Assembly: GCF_024139115.2 (NCBI RefSeq)
Contig: NC_085141.1
Location: forward strand, 32,007,242-32,071,241
DNA: 64,000 nt
DNA from: Armigeres subalbatus
Lineage: Eukaryota > Arthropoda > Insecta > Diptera > Culicidae
Direction of reading: 5' to 3'
Shown here: piece after piece, positions 22,064-33,593 of the stretch
How positions within the stretch are numbered: the stretch's first letter is position 1
Layout of the letters: every line of letters starts with the position of its first letter
The notes under the pieces: generated by a model
The model's input: only the letters and a program-made list of their open reading frames with translations
Told to the model about the DNA's origin: nothing
Databases searched by the model: none
Program-made: the position numbers and the translations under genes

Positions 22064-22349
22064 TATTGTAGGTACACAGATTATTATGCAACATGTTCCT
22101 AAAAGTCCTTATTACCAAATTCGAAAAAAAATCAGATGGCAATTAAGTGCACAATCAAGGCAAGTGGAAGTAAAGCTAGCTCTTATACATTTCTGATTTC
22201 AATCGTAAATGGTGACAAGCGTATAAAAAAAAATCACTGCGTTCGTAGATGATGAGAACGAGTGATTCATCAAAACAAGCAAATTCATTTTACTTTAAAC
22301 GTTGTGGCTCTTTCAAACAGCAGCTTAGTCTTTACCCTATTTACCTATT

Positions 22350-22935
22350 TACCTGGAGGAACTTCCAGAAGAATCCCTGAAGAACTTCCGGAGGAATTCC
22401 TGGATGAACTTCTGGAGGAATCCCTGGAGGAACTTTCAAAGGAATTCCTGGAGGAATTCTTGAAGGAATTCTTGGAGGAACTTCGGGAGGAATTCCTGGA
22501 GTAACTTCCGCAGGAATTCCTTGTGTAACTTCCGCAGGAATTCCTGGAGGCACTCCCGCAAAAAATTATGGAGGATGTTCCGCAGGAATTCCTGGAGGAA
22601 CTTCTGGAGGAATTCTTGAAGGAATTCCTGGAGAACTTTCAGAGGAATTCCTAGAGGAATTTTTGAAGGAATTCCTGGAGGAACTTCCAGAAGAATTCCT
22701 AGAAGAACTTCCGGAGAAACTTCTTGAAGAATTTCCTAGAGGAACTTCCGCAGGAATCCCTGGAGGAACTTCCGCAGGAATTCCTGGAGGAACTTCCGCA
22801 GGAATTCCGGGAGGAACTTCCGCAGGAATTCCGGGAGGAACTTCCGCAGGAATTCCGGGAGGAACTTCCACAGGAATTTATGGAGCAAATTCCGCAGTAA
22901 TTCCTGGAGGATCTTCTCGGAGGAATTTCTGGAGG
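22350..22935. repeat. 24-bp minisatellite (ggaacttccgcaggaattcctgga type)
   Basis: About 24 units with a 24-base period. The best-kept units at 22740-22870 read 'ggaacttccgcaggaattcc'. Long frames stay open on both strands (GGTSAGIP on plus, PPGIPAEV on minus), as expected of a multiple-of-three period. Related to the array at 11380-12612. Confidence 0.9.
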
Positions 22936-23515
22936 ATCTTCCGGAAGTGTGGAACTAGTGTGAATGTGTGTATGTGCACAAAAAGTCTAACTCACTTTTT
23001 GACACTTAGTTTGGCATCCTTGACCGATTTGCACTCAACTTATTGCATTCGACGGGAAATTCTGTCCCTTTGTTTCCTATTGAAAATTAACCGGGTTGGA
23101 CTTCAGCATCCATGAAAGCATTACTGTCCATGATTTCATAGTTGACTTATCAACCATTCGAAATTTCAGCGAACTTGACTTTTTGCGCGTTTATTGGGAT
23201 AATTCAACGGCTGCAACATCGAGATGATGCTTGTTCCAAACCTGATGTAAGTGCTTGCGGATTAAAACGATTTAAATTTGCGATGTTTGTCCATAAATTA
23301 TTCGAAATATAGGCGAAAGTGCAATGATTGTTACGTCAACTATGAAATCGATTAAACTATGAAATCGAAGATTAGCCACAGGTGGTATAAATGAGTTAAC
23401 AAGCTCTATGCTGGCCTTATAATAGCCTCCTAATGGTGTCTGGGTCCCTGCAGTAATTCGGATAATTAGCTCGGTGATTGCTTCTGAAAATAATTTGATA
23501 CTTTACCTGGAATCA
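22936..23515. other. non-coding spacer
   Basis: No recognised feature. The short open frame extending from the minisatellite to 23115 is incidental. Confidence 0.35.
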
Positions 23516-25184
23516 GGGGGGATGACGGCTTTGGCAGGTTCTGTTCTATTATTGTCAGGGGGTTTTTATGACTGATTATTAGAGTGGGGCGCAGTTGTGC
23601 ATGAGCATTATGACCGCACAATTCGTAGTTCCTACTCCTTGAATGACTGAATTTGCGAAATTGTACAGAGAACACAATGAATGGGGCTTGGGATTAGCTA
23701 CCCATTCTCAATGTACACGTTTCGGGAGCTCAAATATTTAAAGTCAATAACAACGCCGGCCACGTCCTTACAGTCATATAGGAATGGAAAGATTGTTAGT
23801 CCGACTCTCGTTGCTACTAGAGACCGAGTATACCTCTGCATCTACACGATTGTCTTGGGATAGGATATCGTTTTAGTAACAAAGGATAATTTATCTGGAT
23901 TCATTTTGGTAAGCGATTCGATCTATGAGATGGGAAATAACACTAATACGAGTCAAAAGTTAAAACATGCACGCCCAGTGGCATATGAAAACTGAGGAGA
24001 TTCGCGCGCGGAAGCACGGAAGCGCAGCACTCTGTACTCACTTGCTCGATGGCTACAGCAAACTATTGTAAACGCGCTTTTTTCGACCGCGCACGAAATG
24101 CGCATGAGCCACCGAACGTAAGATAGATATTTTATTTCTTTCCGGACGACTAAAACACGCACTGCACTTACTTGTTCGATGGCTACTCCTATTACCGGCC
24201 GCGCAATGCAAAACACAATCTTTTAGAGTGGGGCGCAGTTGTATGGAAAAACGCAAACTTCATCCGATCAAGTAAGATCAAGTTTTTTCTGAATCGTTTT
24301 GGGACCCCAATCACCTGTGCAAAATATGGGCTCGATTGGTTGCGACCTCGAATGCCGCATCGCGTTTAAAATTAGCATGGAGATTAGTATGTGAAAACTT
24401 ATTTTTTAACATGTTTGCTCTTACCGGCTTCAATTTATCATCACTCACGTGACCCAAACGTTAGCATATAGTCTGAAAGATGCAGAAATACTTTGTCGAA
24501 GAAGGTACGTAGCTGGAAGGTCTACAAAAAATGTTATTATGTTTCGAAAATTGATTCATGAAAATTGATCAAACCATATGCAAAAAATCAATGTTTCTTC
24601 CAACACTACCAGACAACTTATGGTTACCGAAGGGCAAAACCCATATTCCTTCTTGTCAGATTTTTTTTCTTTGTGAAATGATTCCGGATAGCTCCCATTA
24701 ACTATAAAGCCCCATAAGATCAATTATTATGAAATAACACTCAGTCAGAATAAACCATTTTTTGCATGTGGTTTGAACATTCAATCTTCGAAGCGTTATA
24801 ACTTTTTTCCTGGACGTTCCAGCAACCTGTCTTCTTCGGCAAAGTCTCTCGGCATCCTTGAAACCTCTAGAATTAGAAATGCAAAAATATCCGTTCTACC
24901 ATACTAATTTCCATACAAACTTCAAACGTGATGCGGAAAGCGAGGAAGCAACCAATCGGTCCCAAATTATGCACAGTTGTTCAGGATCCAAAATGGCTTC
25001 GAAAAACCATTGATTTGAAAAAAATGACCATGACGCCCCACTCTACTGATTATGCTCAAATTTGGCCTGCCTAGGGCTGAAAGTCAGTCCAATAAAACAA
25101 AAAAAATGGCCTAAACATTCTTTGTATATCAAAGAATATTGTGGCAAAATTTCATAAAATTTGGTCGACAAAGCCGTCTTCTAA
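23516..25184. mobile_element. TA-type MITE copy split by a hAT-type composite
   Basis: 23516-23579 carries 'ggatgacggctttggcaggt' and 'ttctattattg' of the MITE family seen complete at 8099-8271. The rest of that MITE resumes at 25046-25184 with 'ctcaaatttgg', 'cattctttgtatatcaaaga' and 'aatttggtcgacaaa'. The right terminus is lost. The interruption is the element at 23580-25045. Confidence 0.75.
23580..25045. mobile_element. hAT-type non-autonomous element (composite), 8-bp target duplication
   Basis: Ends 'tagagtggggcg' and 'cgccccactcta' are exact inverted repeats. The 8-base 'ctgattat' is repeated on both sides (23572-23579 and 25046-25053), the hAT signature. A second left end, 'tagagtggggcgcagttgt', begins at 24224, so the 1466 bp is a composite: either one copy inserted into another or an internal duplication. 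23580-24223 includes 'gatggctac' repeats near 24048 and 24178. No transposase is encoded. Confidence 0.75.
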
Positions 25185-26320
25185 TTTAAAAATTCATCAA
25201 AAAATTTCTTCTGAAACTTATCCAGAAATTACTTCGAAGTATCTTACCGACTCAACTAGCGTACATATAATCAGATTATCTTACATCTCTGTGATTTCGT
25301 ATCAAAACAAGACATATACGAAATTGCTAGATACTTTTACATGTATCGTACAAGATCTAAAAAAAATCCCAACTATTTTCACAATAGCTGTGTAAAAATC
25401 AATTTTATTCATATGAATCTATCAATTTTGTATAAATATTTTGTTGTATTTGAATATTGACAAGTTTCACTACACAATTGTAAGAAAATCATCAATCCGC
25501 TATATGAAAGGATGAATCGAGTATTTAAATATGTATGATGAATAATATCCACGCTGGGTGGATCATACCAGAAAATAAGGCAACAAACGATGCTTGAACT
25601 CAAGAGGTGAGCGAGATCGTGTCCCTGTGCCCTGTGAATGTCACTCTGACAACCAGATGACAAGAATGGCATATAACTCGAGGTGTAGATGTTACATGTG
25701 ATACAATAATAGACTCTCAATTTAAATGTGTAAATCAGAGCGGGCGAGAGTGGTGGTTCTAAAAAAAGTAGATTGCTAGTTCTACGTATCTTAGCCGGCA
25801 AAACACCCGTCTGGAGGCGTGGGTTCGAAACTTACCGAAGAATTAAATCCATTTTAAGAAATAAATCTTACACAAGCTGTACATACGCACTTCGTGATTT
25901 CAAACCTAAATAATGTCAACACCAGATGGCTTATCCCGGGAAATAAGATTGAAGAGGTTCCTTCACGAATTTCTCCAAAAATTGAATTTGAAAATTATTC
26001 CAGAACTTGTTTAGGTAATTTATGTAGAAACTCTTTAAGGTTTTCTTCGGCAATTCCTTCAAGAATCCATCATGAAATTTATCTCGTAATTTTACTAAAA
26101 ATTTCTTCATATTTTTTTCCCGAAATATCCTAAGGAATTATTTTAATATTTAATAAGAGCTTCTTAAGGTATTTATTCGGAAATTCATTCAGGGATTCCA
26201 GGAATTGATTCGGAAATACTTTCAGGAAATCTAGGAAAAGTTTCATCACTCTCCTGGAATCTCTCCAGCTCTTGGACTTTTTTTTCTTATCTGTATGGAT
26301 TTGTCTTATCACCGTTGTAT
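25185..26320. other. AT-rich spacer
   Basis: A 130-residue minus-strand frame at 25409-25801 has no domain. 25935-26270 is a decayed 'gaaattcattc/ggaatt' tandem repeat of the minisatellite type. No supported gene. Confidence 0.4.
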
Positions 26321-26322
26321 AT

Positions 26323-26618
26323 GATGATTTATTTGCTTATATCATGATAGGTGATGAACAAACGCTAATGAAAGATCAAAGAGGAAAGAACACAAGAAAG
26401 CACAACATTATCCGAGCCGTTCAAAAGACAGAGGAGAACGGGGATTTAAATCTAGGATTTTTGGCAAAGAAAGCTGACTTATAAGTTAACTATTGATCGT
26501 GTGGCCCTTGCTGAATTTTCAAAAATATGCTCAGTCTTGTGCTCCATTGCGTGATTTTCTCTTTGATCTCTGATAAACGTTTGTTCATAACCGATATAAT
26601 ATAAGCAAATAAATCATC
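26323..26618. repeat. inverted repeat with about 65-bp arms
   Basis: 26323-26388 ('gatgatttatttgcttatat', 'gatgaacaaacg', 'agatcaaagagg') is the diverged reverse complement of 26556-26618. The loop is about 165 bases. Likely a small inverted-repeat DNA element; its ends are not resolved. Confidence 0.7.
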
Positions 26619-26690
26619 TTTTGTCCCTTCGATCTTTTGTCTTTCGGCCTTTTGTCCCTTCGACCTATTGTCTTTAGATCTTTGGCGTTA
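26618..26690. repeat. short tandem repeat 'ttttgtcccttcgac'
   Basis: Five imperfect units of 'ctttcggccttttgtcccttcgac' type directly after the inverted repeat. Confidence 0.7.
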
Positions 26691-27449
26691 TTGTTCCTGA
26701 AAGGATTGTCTGTAAATTACAATTATTTGATTATCGATCTCAAAACTTAAGAAATTGCACCAACTGCTGAGACGATGATCATACAAGACGTCAGGTCAGG
26801 TGGCCTCTAAAGAGTGTCATCAGTAAAGGCGCTCTCTATTTGAAGCAGAAGTCGATGCAAAATAAAGTAGTTGAACGCATAAATGGTGCTTGCTTCAACT
26901 GCAAGGAAACAGGCTCAAAGCTTCAAAGCATTGATCAGCAAGCTGTCAAAGCAGCAAATCAATAGCAAAAGATATCGTAAAGTTGAAAATAGAAGAAGGG
27001 CCAATAGAAGTTGAAGGATTTTTTATTTTCTACCATTTTTACTTAGTCCCTAATTAACTATATACTAAAACTTATCGTACGCTGCAATTTCCCGTAACTT
27101 TAAGTTATTAAAAATCTGGATGTAGATTTCATAGGTCACAAAACAATGAAAAACGTAAATTTTTGGTTATCTCGCGAAAAAAATCTTCTAAAACATATAG
27201 AAGATCTGTTCCATCGGGTTCAATCTATTCAACAATGTTCTAAAAACTTGTCTAGGATAGCCGATTCTGTTAAGGGCAAAATCATGTCAAAAACACAAAA
27301 TCGATTTAAAGCATACTGAATTTCTACCAAATAAGCTGAACATATTACCAGAGGATTATCTTAGCATAAAACTTATGAATACGTATTAACCGGAACCTTA
27401 ATGTTATTCAAAATTTGAAAAGATCTGCTTACTCCATTACAATGTAGAA
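26691..27449. other. AT-rich spacer
   Basis: Nothing recognised; no open frame of note. Confidence 0.35.
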
Positions 27450-27653
27450 TGAAGCATTTTTCTGCTTAGTTCTCGGGTTATGCAGGAATTAGTGTTTCAT
27501 TTGTATGGGAGCGCCCCTTTCCAAAGCGGAGAGGGGTCTCGAACTACCTTCCCCGGCCCAAAAAACCTCTGCATACAAATTTTCACGCCGATCGGTTCAG
27601 TAGTTTCCGAGTATAAGGTTCAGACAGACAGAAATTCATTTTTATGTATATAG
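27450..27653 (-). mobile_element. Helitron-like non-autonomous element, 5' part
   Basis: On the minus strand it starts 'tctatatacataaaaatgaa' and 'tttctgtctgtctg', then follows 'cggaaactactgaaccgatc', 'gtgaaaatttgtatg' and the 'gacccctctccgctttgg' block, matching the copies at 48870-49125 and 56037-56286. The 3' hairpin and CTAG end are missing. Confidence 0.6.
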
Positions 27654-29620
27654 ATTAAATTATTTTCGTTTAATCATCTGAACGCTTTGCTTGGCAAAGT
27701 CTTGGATTAGGAGCCTGCATATTATTGAAATAAAACAAACCGAAACTTATATTATGATAAATATGATGAAGAATTCAACAAAATCCCCGAAAAGTTCCAT
27801 AAAAAAACTACTATTCATTCTGTTTACATTTTAAAGCAAATATCAGCGTGATTTAGGATTATTTGTGAATAGTCACGAACGGAATTAGCTTAACTGTAAA
27901 AGCCTAAACAAACATAAATAAGCACTCTTGGAAACGAAAATTGTTTAGAAAATCATCTTTTACTCGGGCATACACCAATAGAACGAAATGTTTTCCTCAG
28001 CCTTATTCAAACGAGCCGCAAAACCTGAATCTAATAACTCAAACCACATTTGCGTGCATCGGTTTATGACTCCGTCGGCATATAATCATCTTGGGCGCCT
28101 TACCGCAGCATGCATTGTAGCCTCCACTACGTCGAAGTAATTCCAGAAAATTACGTTGTTGTGTGCGCAACTTACCTGCAAAGAAATAATAGAATGACGA
28201 AAAACAATTTCAGTAAATTTGTTACGAATTAAATGTATTCAAAATGTGGAAATGTCAACTGAGTTGCAACGACCATAATCAATAAGGCACAATCATCATT
28301 ATCGTTATTAAGCTGTCAATAGTTTGCTCGTTCGTTCGTTCGTGCGTCCGACAGTGTGCGACGATGACCACAACTAGAAGGAAGCACCCACCGGGTGACA
28401 GGCACACGGCTGGTGTGAAAACCATCATGCCCGAGAAGGAAGCAATTTCGAATTCGAAAGGGGTGATGGTCTCACGTCGTCATTTCATACGATTGCGGAA
28501 ACTTATTCACCACAACAGTAACTTCTGCTGCGACGCCACCGCACGATGATGATTGGCGACACATTCATCACTCCTGCACACATTCTGAGACTGGCATTTC
28601 CTGCTTCTTCTTGCGCCGTGTTTACCCCAACAGCGCAGACTTATCCTCCGAGCAACTAATCAATCCGATTCCCGTTCTAGGGAACTTTCATTTTCCTTGC
28701 ACCGACTGACTTAGAATTCGCGTGCCGGCCGTCCCCACCCCGTCCAGGGTGGCATTTGTGGCTATTATTAGATTAGATAATCGGGGAATTACCCTCCTCC
28801 GGAAAGCCTGTCAAACCCTTTCTAAACGATGGATAATCACGACCAACCGATCAAACTGGCTCTACTGCCCCATTCCGAATTGACGTGACATCCCCCCAGA
28901 ACGGGGGAAAATAACCGTAGCAAATCTGAAACCTCGCGAACAGCCATGTGACAGCTCATTAATTCCGAATCCACCGTGGAAAGTATTAAACGATTCAAGG
29001 TTCAGTGTTTCATGGTGTTATGAGACGACACTGCTGCTGGTCACATGGCAATCACCGTGCGAATCGCGAATTTCCGGCTTCGAAGTTATATGTGATGTTC
29101 TGACTTGGATGGAGACGGCCTTAATTTGAAATTTTATAGTTCTACAATTAATTTGTAGCCCAGTTCAAGATCAAAGTATGAAAGTGTTCAAACTAACTGG
29201 ATTGATCTCTGAACAAGTGTATGATCGTTTGATTTTACCGTAGATGATTTGCATATCGTGATACCCACATACAAAATATATTGGCACATGATTATGAAGT
29301 TTTTTTTTATATTTTCAAAGATCGTCTTTATACTAATTTTATTATGGTTTGCATAAACTGCTGTAAATTCGCGAAGACGTATGTTTTGCTCCGCTGTATT
29401 GATAAAAAGTAAACATTGACATACAGTGACTGTAATAACAATGTCGTCAAGTGTCAAAATCGGAACAGTATCATCTGTCAGGTCCATACAAATACGCGTT
29501 AACATGGCGATACTCTTCTTTCATGACTCTACATTGACACAGCAAAATCGATCAATACAGGTACGCTCTTATTATGGTAAGTGTGAGATTTGTACAGATG
29601 TTAACAAAATTCCGTAGCCT
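27654..29620. other. largely unique DNA; GC-richer island at 28.0-29.1 kb
   Basis: 28020-29100 lacks the simple repeats of its surroundings and has balanced composition ('cgttcgttcgtgcgtccgac', 'cccaccccgtccagggtgg'). A 61-residue open frame at 28364-28549 is not convincing. It could be intronic or regulatory DNA of a host gene outside the window. I see no splice-supported exon. 29100-29620 is AT-rich with nothing recognised. Confidence 0.35.
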
Positions 29621-29627
29621 GATGTAT

Positions 29628-29671
29628 GTAGCGCACTGATACTGATAAATCTAATCTAATCTAATCTAATC
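29628..29671 (+). repeat. retroelement 3' end with (CTAAT)n
   Basis: 'gtagcgcactgatactgataaat' followed by four 'ctaat' units. The same 23-base end occurs at 31528-31550, so this is the shared 3' terminus of a repeat family, likely a LINE or SINE with a pentamer tail. Confidence 0.55.
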
Positions 29672-30257
29672 GAACACAAACGCAGCCAGTACAAAGAAAG
29701 CATCCTGGAAAACTATTGAGCTAGATGACGCACAATAATTTTTCTTGACAATATTGAGGCTCACAGCATACCAGTGGTATGACATAAACTTCAAAGCGGC
29801 CAGGCCCACTGCGTTGTGTTTGTCGCAGAGATGATTCTTCGAGATGTATCGTGTTCAAGTAGTCACTTCAACATGATACATATCACGAATCTACAGGGGT
29901 TGAAGGATGCGTGGACATACCGTACCATACGCACCGCGTTCTTTTTAAGTTCTTATTTTGGTAATTGTATATAAATAAATATGTAGTGAAATGAATAACA
30001 TTATGATAAGAAATTATACCAAATTTTATATATATTTGTAGGGTACAACGTCAACTAGGAGCCGAAGTTGATTCGGGATGTACATCTCTTGTAGAAGAAG
30101 CTGGAAATTGTAAAGAATTTATTTATTATTTAGAATGTTATATATCAGATAGCAGTTTATGTGCCAGGAAGTCGTCTACGTAAAGGTTACATGGCAGGTT
30201 GTGAAGCTTTCCTTCCTGGGATGTTTTGTAGTGGGCTATGAAAATGTTAAATCAGAG
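29672..30257. other. spacer, unclassified repeat DNA
   Basis: Contains 'gcggccaggcccactgcgtt' and 'ggtacaacgtcaactaggagc' blocks that look like transposon DNA, but I cannot name the family. No open frame. Confidence 0.3.
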
Positions 30258-31200
30258 TGAAGGTACATAATACAATAATATAAATATATAAAAGCATAAA
30301 AATATGATTTTTAAATATGAAAATAAGAAACATAAAAATATAGTGTAATAATAGAATAACAATTAATATATGAAAATATAAAAAATATGAAAACATGAAA
30401 ATAAAAAATGAAGATACAAAAATATGAGTACATAAATACATGAGAATATGATAATATTGCAAATGTTAAAATATAAAATGTGATATTAAAGTATTAAATT
30501 TTGAGAATATGACAATATAAAGATCTGAAAATAAGATAATATAAAAATATTAAAACACAAAAAAATATAGAAGATGGAAATATGAAAGTATAAAAAATAA
30601 TATAATAAAAATATAGAAATATGTAAATATGCTAATTAAATTATAACAACATGAAAGTATGAAAATATAAGAAAGGCAAAAAAATTAAAATATGAAAATT
30701 AAATATTTCAAACTACAATATGAAAATATGATATGAAAAAAATACAAATATTTGAAAATATAAAAGTATAAAAATATGAACATATACAAGTATAAAAAAT
30801 GTGAAAGCATAAAACAAGGCATCATAATGTGTATATAAGTATAAAAATAGAAAAAAATATAAGAGTAAGGAAAATATGATAATATAAAAATATTATAATA
30901 TGAAGGTGTAATAACATGAAATTATATAAATATGAAAATACAAAAATATAAAGCATAAAATATCAAATTTGAAAGTGGAATGTTCAATTTAAAGAAATAT
31001 GAAACTATGATAATATTATAACATAATAATATGAAAATTTTAAGACACAAAAATAATAGAATGTAAATTATGAAATTATAAAAATATAGAAATTAAAAAA
31101 AATAAAATGTAAAAATATGAAAAATAAATATAATGAAATATGAAAAATAAGTATAATAAAATATGGAAAATAAATATTTTACGAATATATAAAAACACGA
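30258..31200. repeat. AT-rich degenerate array of 'aaaatatgaaaatat'
   Basis: About 940 bases composed almost only of A, T and scattered G in irregular 'ataaaaatatgaaa' units. Strong strand asymmetry: A-rich on the plus strand with very few C. No coding capacity. Confidence 0.85.
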
Positions 31201-31690
31201 AAGCATGGCATTGCTCCGGTATATTTCGTGGACTGGAAACTAGTGATACTCATGTTTCCTTTGAAATCTCTGTTCAGATTGCTATCAGAAATCAAGGTGG
31301 GTGTAATCCTTAATTTCAATCTGTGACAAAAATGACAAAAGCATTAGAATTACTATTCCTGGTCACGCTTGTCTGTACCGTTACTAGGGAGAGAAGAAAT
31401 AAGTATCACGGAGATGGATATTGGGAAGGTATTCGTTGGGTCAGGATGTGCCTGTAGCTGGCAATGTGACCATGGTAGAACTTACCCCGTAACACACCAC
31501 GAAGAGGTATCTACCCAGCATTACGGGTAGCGCACTGATACTGATAAATAATGGAAACTGGAGACATTTACAATTTTAAACCATCATCACTTTTCGACGC
31601 AAAACCCTGGCTAGGATATAAGTTACGATCATAAACCACGCGCATCCTCGCTCAAGCCATACAAGAATTGTTTGTTTGGACTTAATTAAC
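31201..31690. other. retroelement-like 3' end and spacer
   Basis: 31260-31550 carries 'tggtagaacttaccccgtaa', 'cacaccacgaagaggtatc' and the shared end 'tagcgcactgatactgataaat'. It is probably a 5'-truncated LINE or a SINE of the family that ends at 29650. The rest is unclassified. Confidence 0.4.
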
Positions 31691-31705
31691 ATTGAATTAC
31701 CTTTT

Positions 31706-32605
31706 TTCGAGGGAATCCTTTCCGGATTCCGAAGGGAATCCTTTCCGGATTCCGAAGGGAATCCTTTCCGGATTCCGAAGGGAATCCTTTCCGGATTCCG
31801 AAGGGAATCCTTTCCGGATTCCGAAGGGAATCCTTTCCGGATTCCGAAGGGAATCCTTTCCGGATTCCGAAGGAATCCTTCCCGGATTCGAAGGAATCCT
31901 TTCCGGATTCGAAGGGAATCCTTTCCGGATTCCGAAGGAATCCTTTCCGATTCGAAGGAATCCTTTCCGGATTCCGAAGGAATCCTTTCCGGATTCCGAA
32001 GGAATCCTTTCCGGATTCCGAAGGAATCCTTTCCGATTCCGAAGGGAATCCTTTCCGGATTCCGAAGGAATCCTTTCCGGATTCCGAAGGAATCCTTTCC
32101 GGATTCGAAGGGAATCCTTTCCGGATTCGAAGGAATCCTTTCCGGATTCCGAAGGAATCCTTTCCGGATTCGAAGGAATCCTTTCCGATTCCGAAGGAAT
32201 CCTTTCCGGATTCCGAAGGAATCCTTTCCGGATTCCGAAGGAATCCTTTCCGGATTCGAAGGGAATCCTTTCCGGATTCCGAAGGAATCCTTTCCGGATT
32301 CGAAGGAATCCTTTCCGGATTCCGAAGGGAATCCTTTCCGGATTCCGAAGGGAATCCTTTCCGGATTCCGAAGGAATCCTTTCCGGATTCGAAGGGAATC
32401 CTTTCCGGATTCCGAAGGGAATCCTTTCCGGATTCCGAAGGGAATCCTTTCCGGATTCCGAAGGGAATGCTTTCGGGATTCCGAAGGGAATCCTTTCCGG
32501 ATTCCGAAGGGAATCCTTTCGGGATTCCGAAGGGAATCCTTTCCGGATTCCGAAGGGAATCCTTTCGGGATTCCGAAGGGAATCCTTTCGGGATTCCGAA
32601 GGAGA
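31706..32605. repeat. 23-bp minisatellite, about 39 units
   Basis: Unit 'gggaatcctttccggattcc' plus 'gaa' (23 bases), with 22- and 21-base variants lacking one G or C. Each unit contains ggaatcc and its complement ggattcc around tccgga, so single units are partly self-complementary. Three units make 69 bases, so a 23-residue protein repeat (GILSGFRRESFPDSEGNPF...) stays open for over 300 residues on plus and minus in more than one frame. I regard these frames as by-products; there is no signal, start context or conserved flank. Confidence 0.9.
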
Positions 32606-33282
32606 AATCCTTATGAAATAAGGAAAAGAGCACAAAACAGATAGACATCATAGAACAAACTGCAAGTTTCAAAGTAGGCTCTTTGTGTATCAACAATCGT
32701 CGAACGGCACTTCCGTCTATCCGAGGCGACAGAAAGAGACAGCAAAGCATGCGATGCTGCTCTGTCTTATGCGCTTTGTACACTAAAGCTTGACTTCCTC
32801 CGTTAGGTTCGCTAGCATTTCAAAATCATGGAAGGACCACATTCCACGGCAAAGATGCCTATATGTTATGTGAAAAGAGTCTAGAAGACATTTCGAAAAT
32901 AATGCTTTTGAGATTCCGGAAACTTTTTTTTATCTTTATTCTGTATATTATCTTTATTATTATATCTGCTGTTGCAACAAAAGGAATATTCAGAAATTAC
33001 GAGAGTTCAGTGATTAATCAAAGAACATTGTCATTAGGTGTGTCGACGGTATGTCAAGATATCGGAGGCCGCTTAGAACATGCTTGGATATACGAAACTG
33101 TCAGAAGGCCGTTAACCTTAGTAAGATGTTGGGGTCAATATGACCCAAAACGAAACTTCAAAGTAGAATAACTTTTTACCTGATAATCCGATCGTTCTGA
33201 AATTTCTTGACTTTTAATATTTTGTGGAAATGAAGCATCTGACATGAAAAAAGTATTTTAAGGTGCAACAGGAACGACCCCA
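32606..33282. other. spacer left of the foldback element
   Basis: A 102-residue frame at 32863-33171 has a hydrophobic stretch but is AT-driven and I do not support it. 33118-33150 holds 'agtaagatgttggggtcaatatgaccc', a variant of the outer end of the foldback element, in the same orientation as the left arm's version. Confidence 0.4.
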
Positions 33283-33593
33283 CAAAAAAAGTTACGAATA
33301 AGATGTTAGGGTCATATTGACCCAGAAATGTAAATGCTTATAAAACAGTCAAATTATAACCGAATTACAAAGTTTATATACCGTTCGAAAGATAAACTCA
33401 TCAATTTTGTGGCTATGTGGTGATATGCTGGTTCTGGAAACAATGGCCACCGGGAAACGACTTCCACGGGGACCTTGTCGGTCATATTAGGGGAGCATAA
33501 AAATCGCTCCATATATGCCATTCGATCGCTAATTCTTCATATATTTTCTTAAAACGGTAATGTATGGTCCATGAGAGGGCTTCCGACAAAAGT

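Noticed and set aside
25780..25850. tRNA-like sequence with 'gtgggttcgaaac'
   Set aside because: Only a B-box-like motif; no consistent A box or cloverleaf.
31676..32783. Open frames of 309-365 residues on both strands
   Set aside because: They are translations of the 23-bp minisatellite. They exist in several frames and both strands because the unit lacks stops, and have no conserved flanks or domains.
32863..33171. 102-residue frame with a hydrophobic segment
   Set aside because: Hydrophobicity follows from AT-rich codons (Ile/Phe runs); the frame runs into the foldback-end motif.
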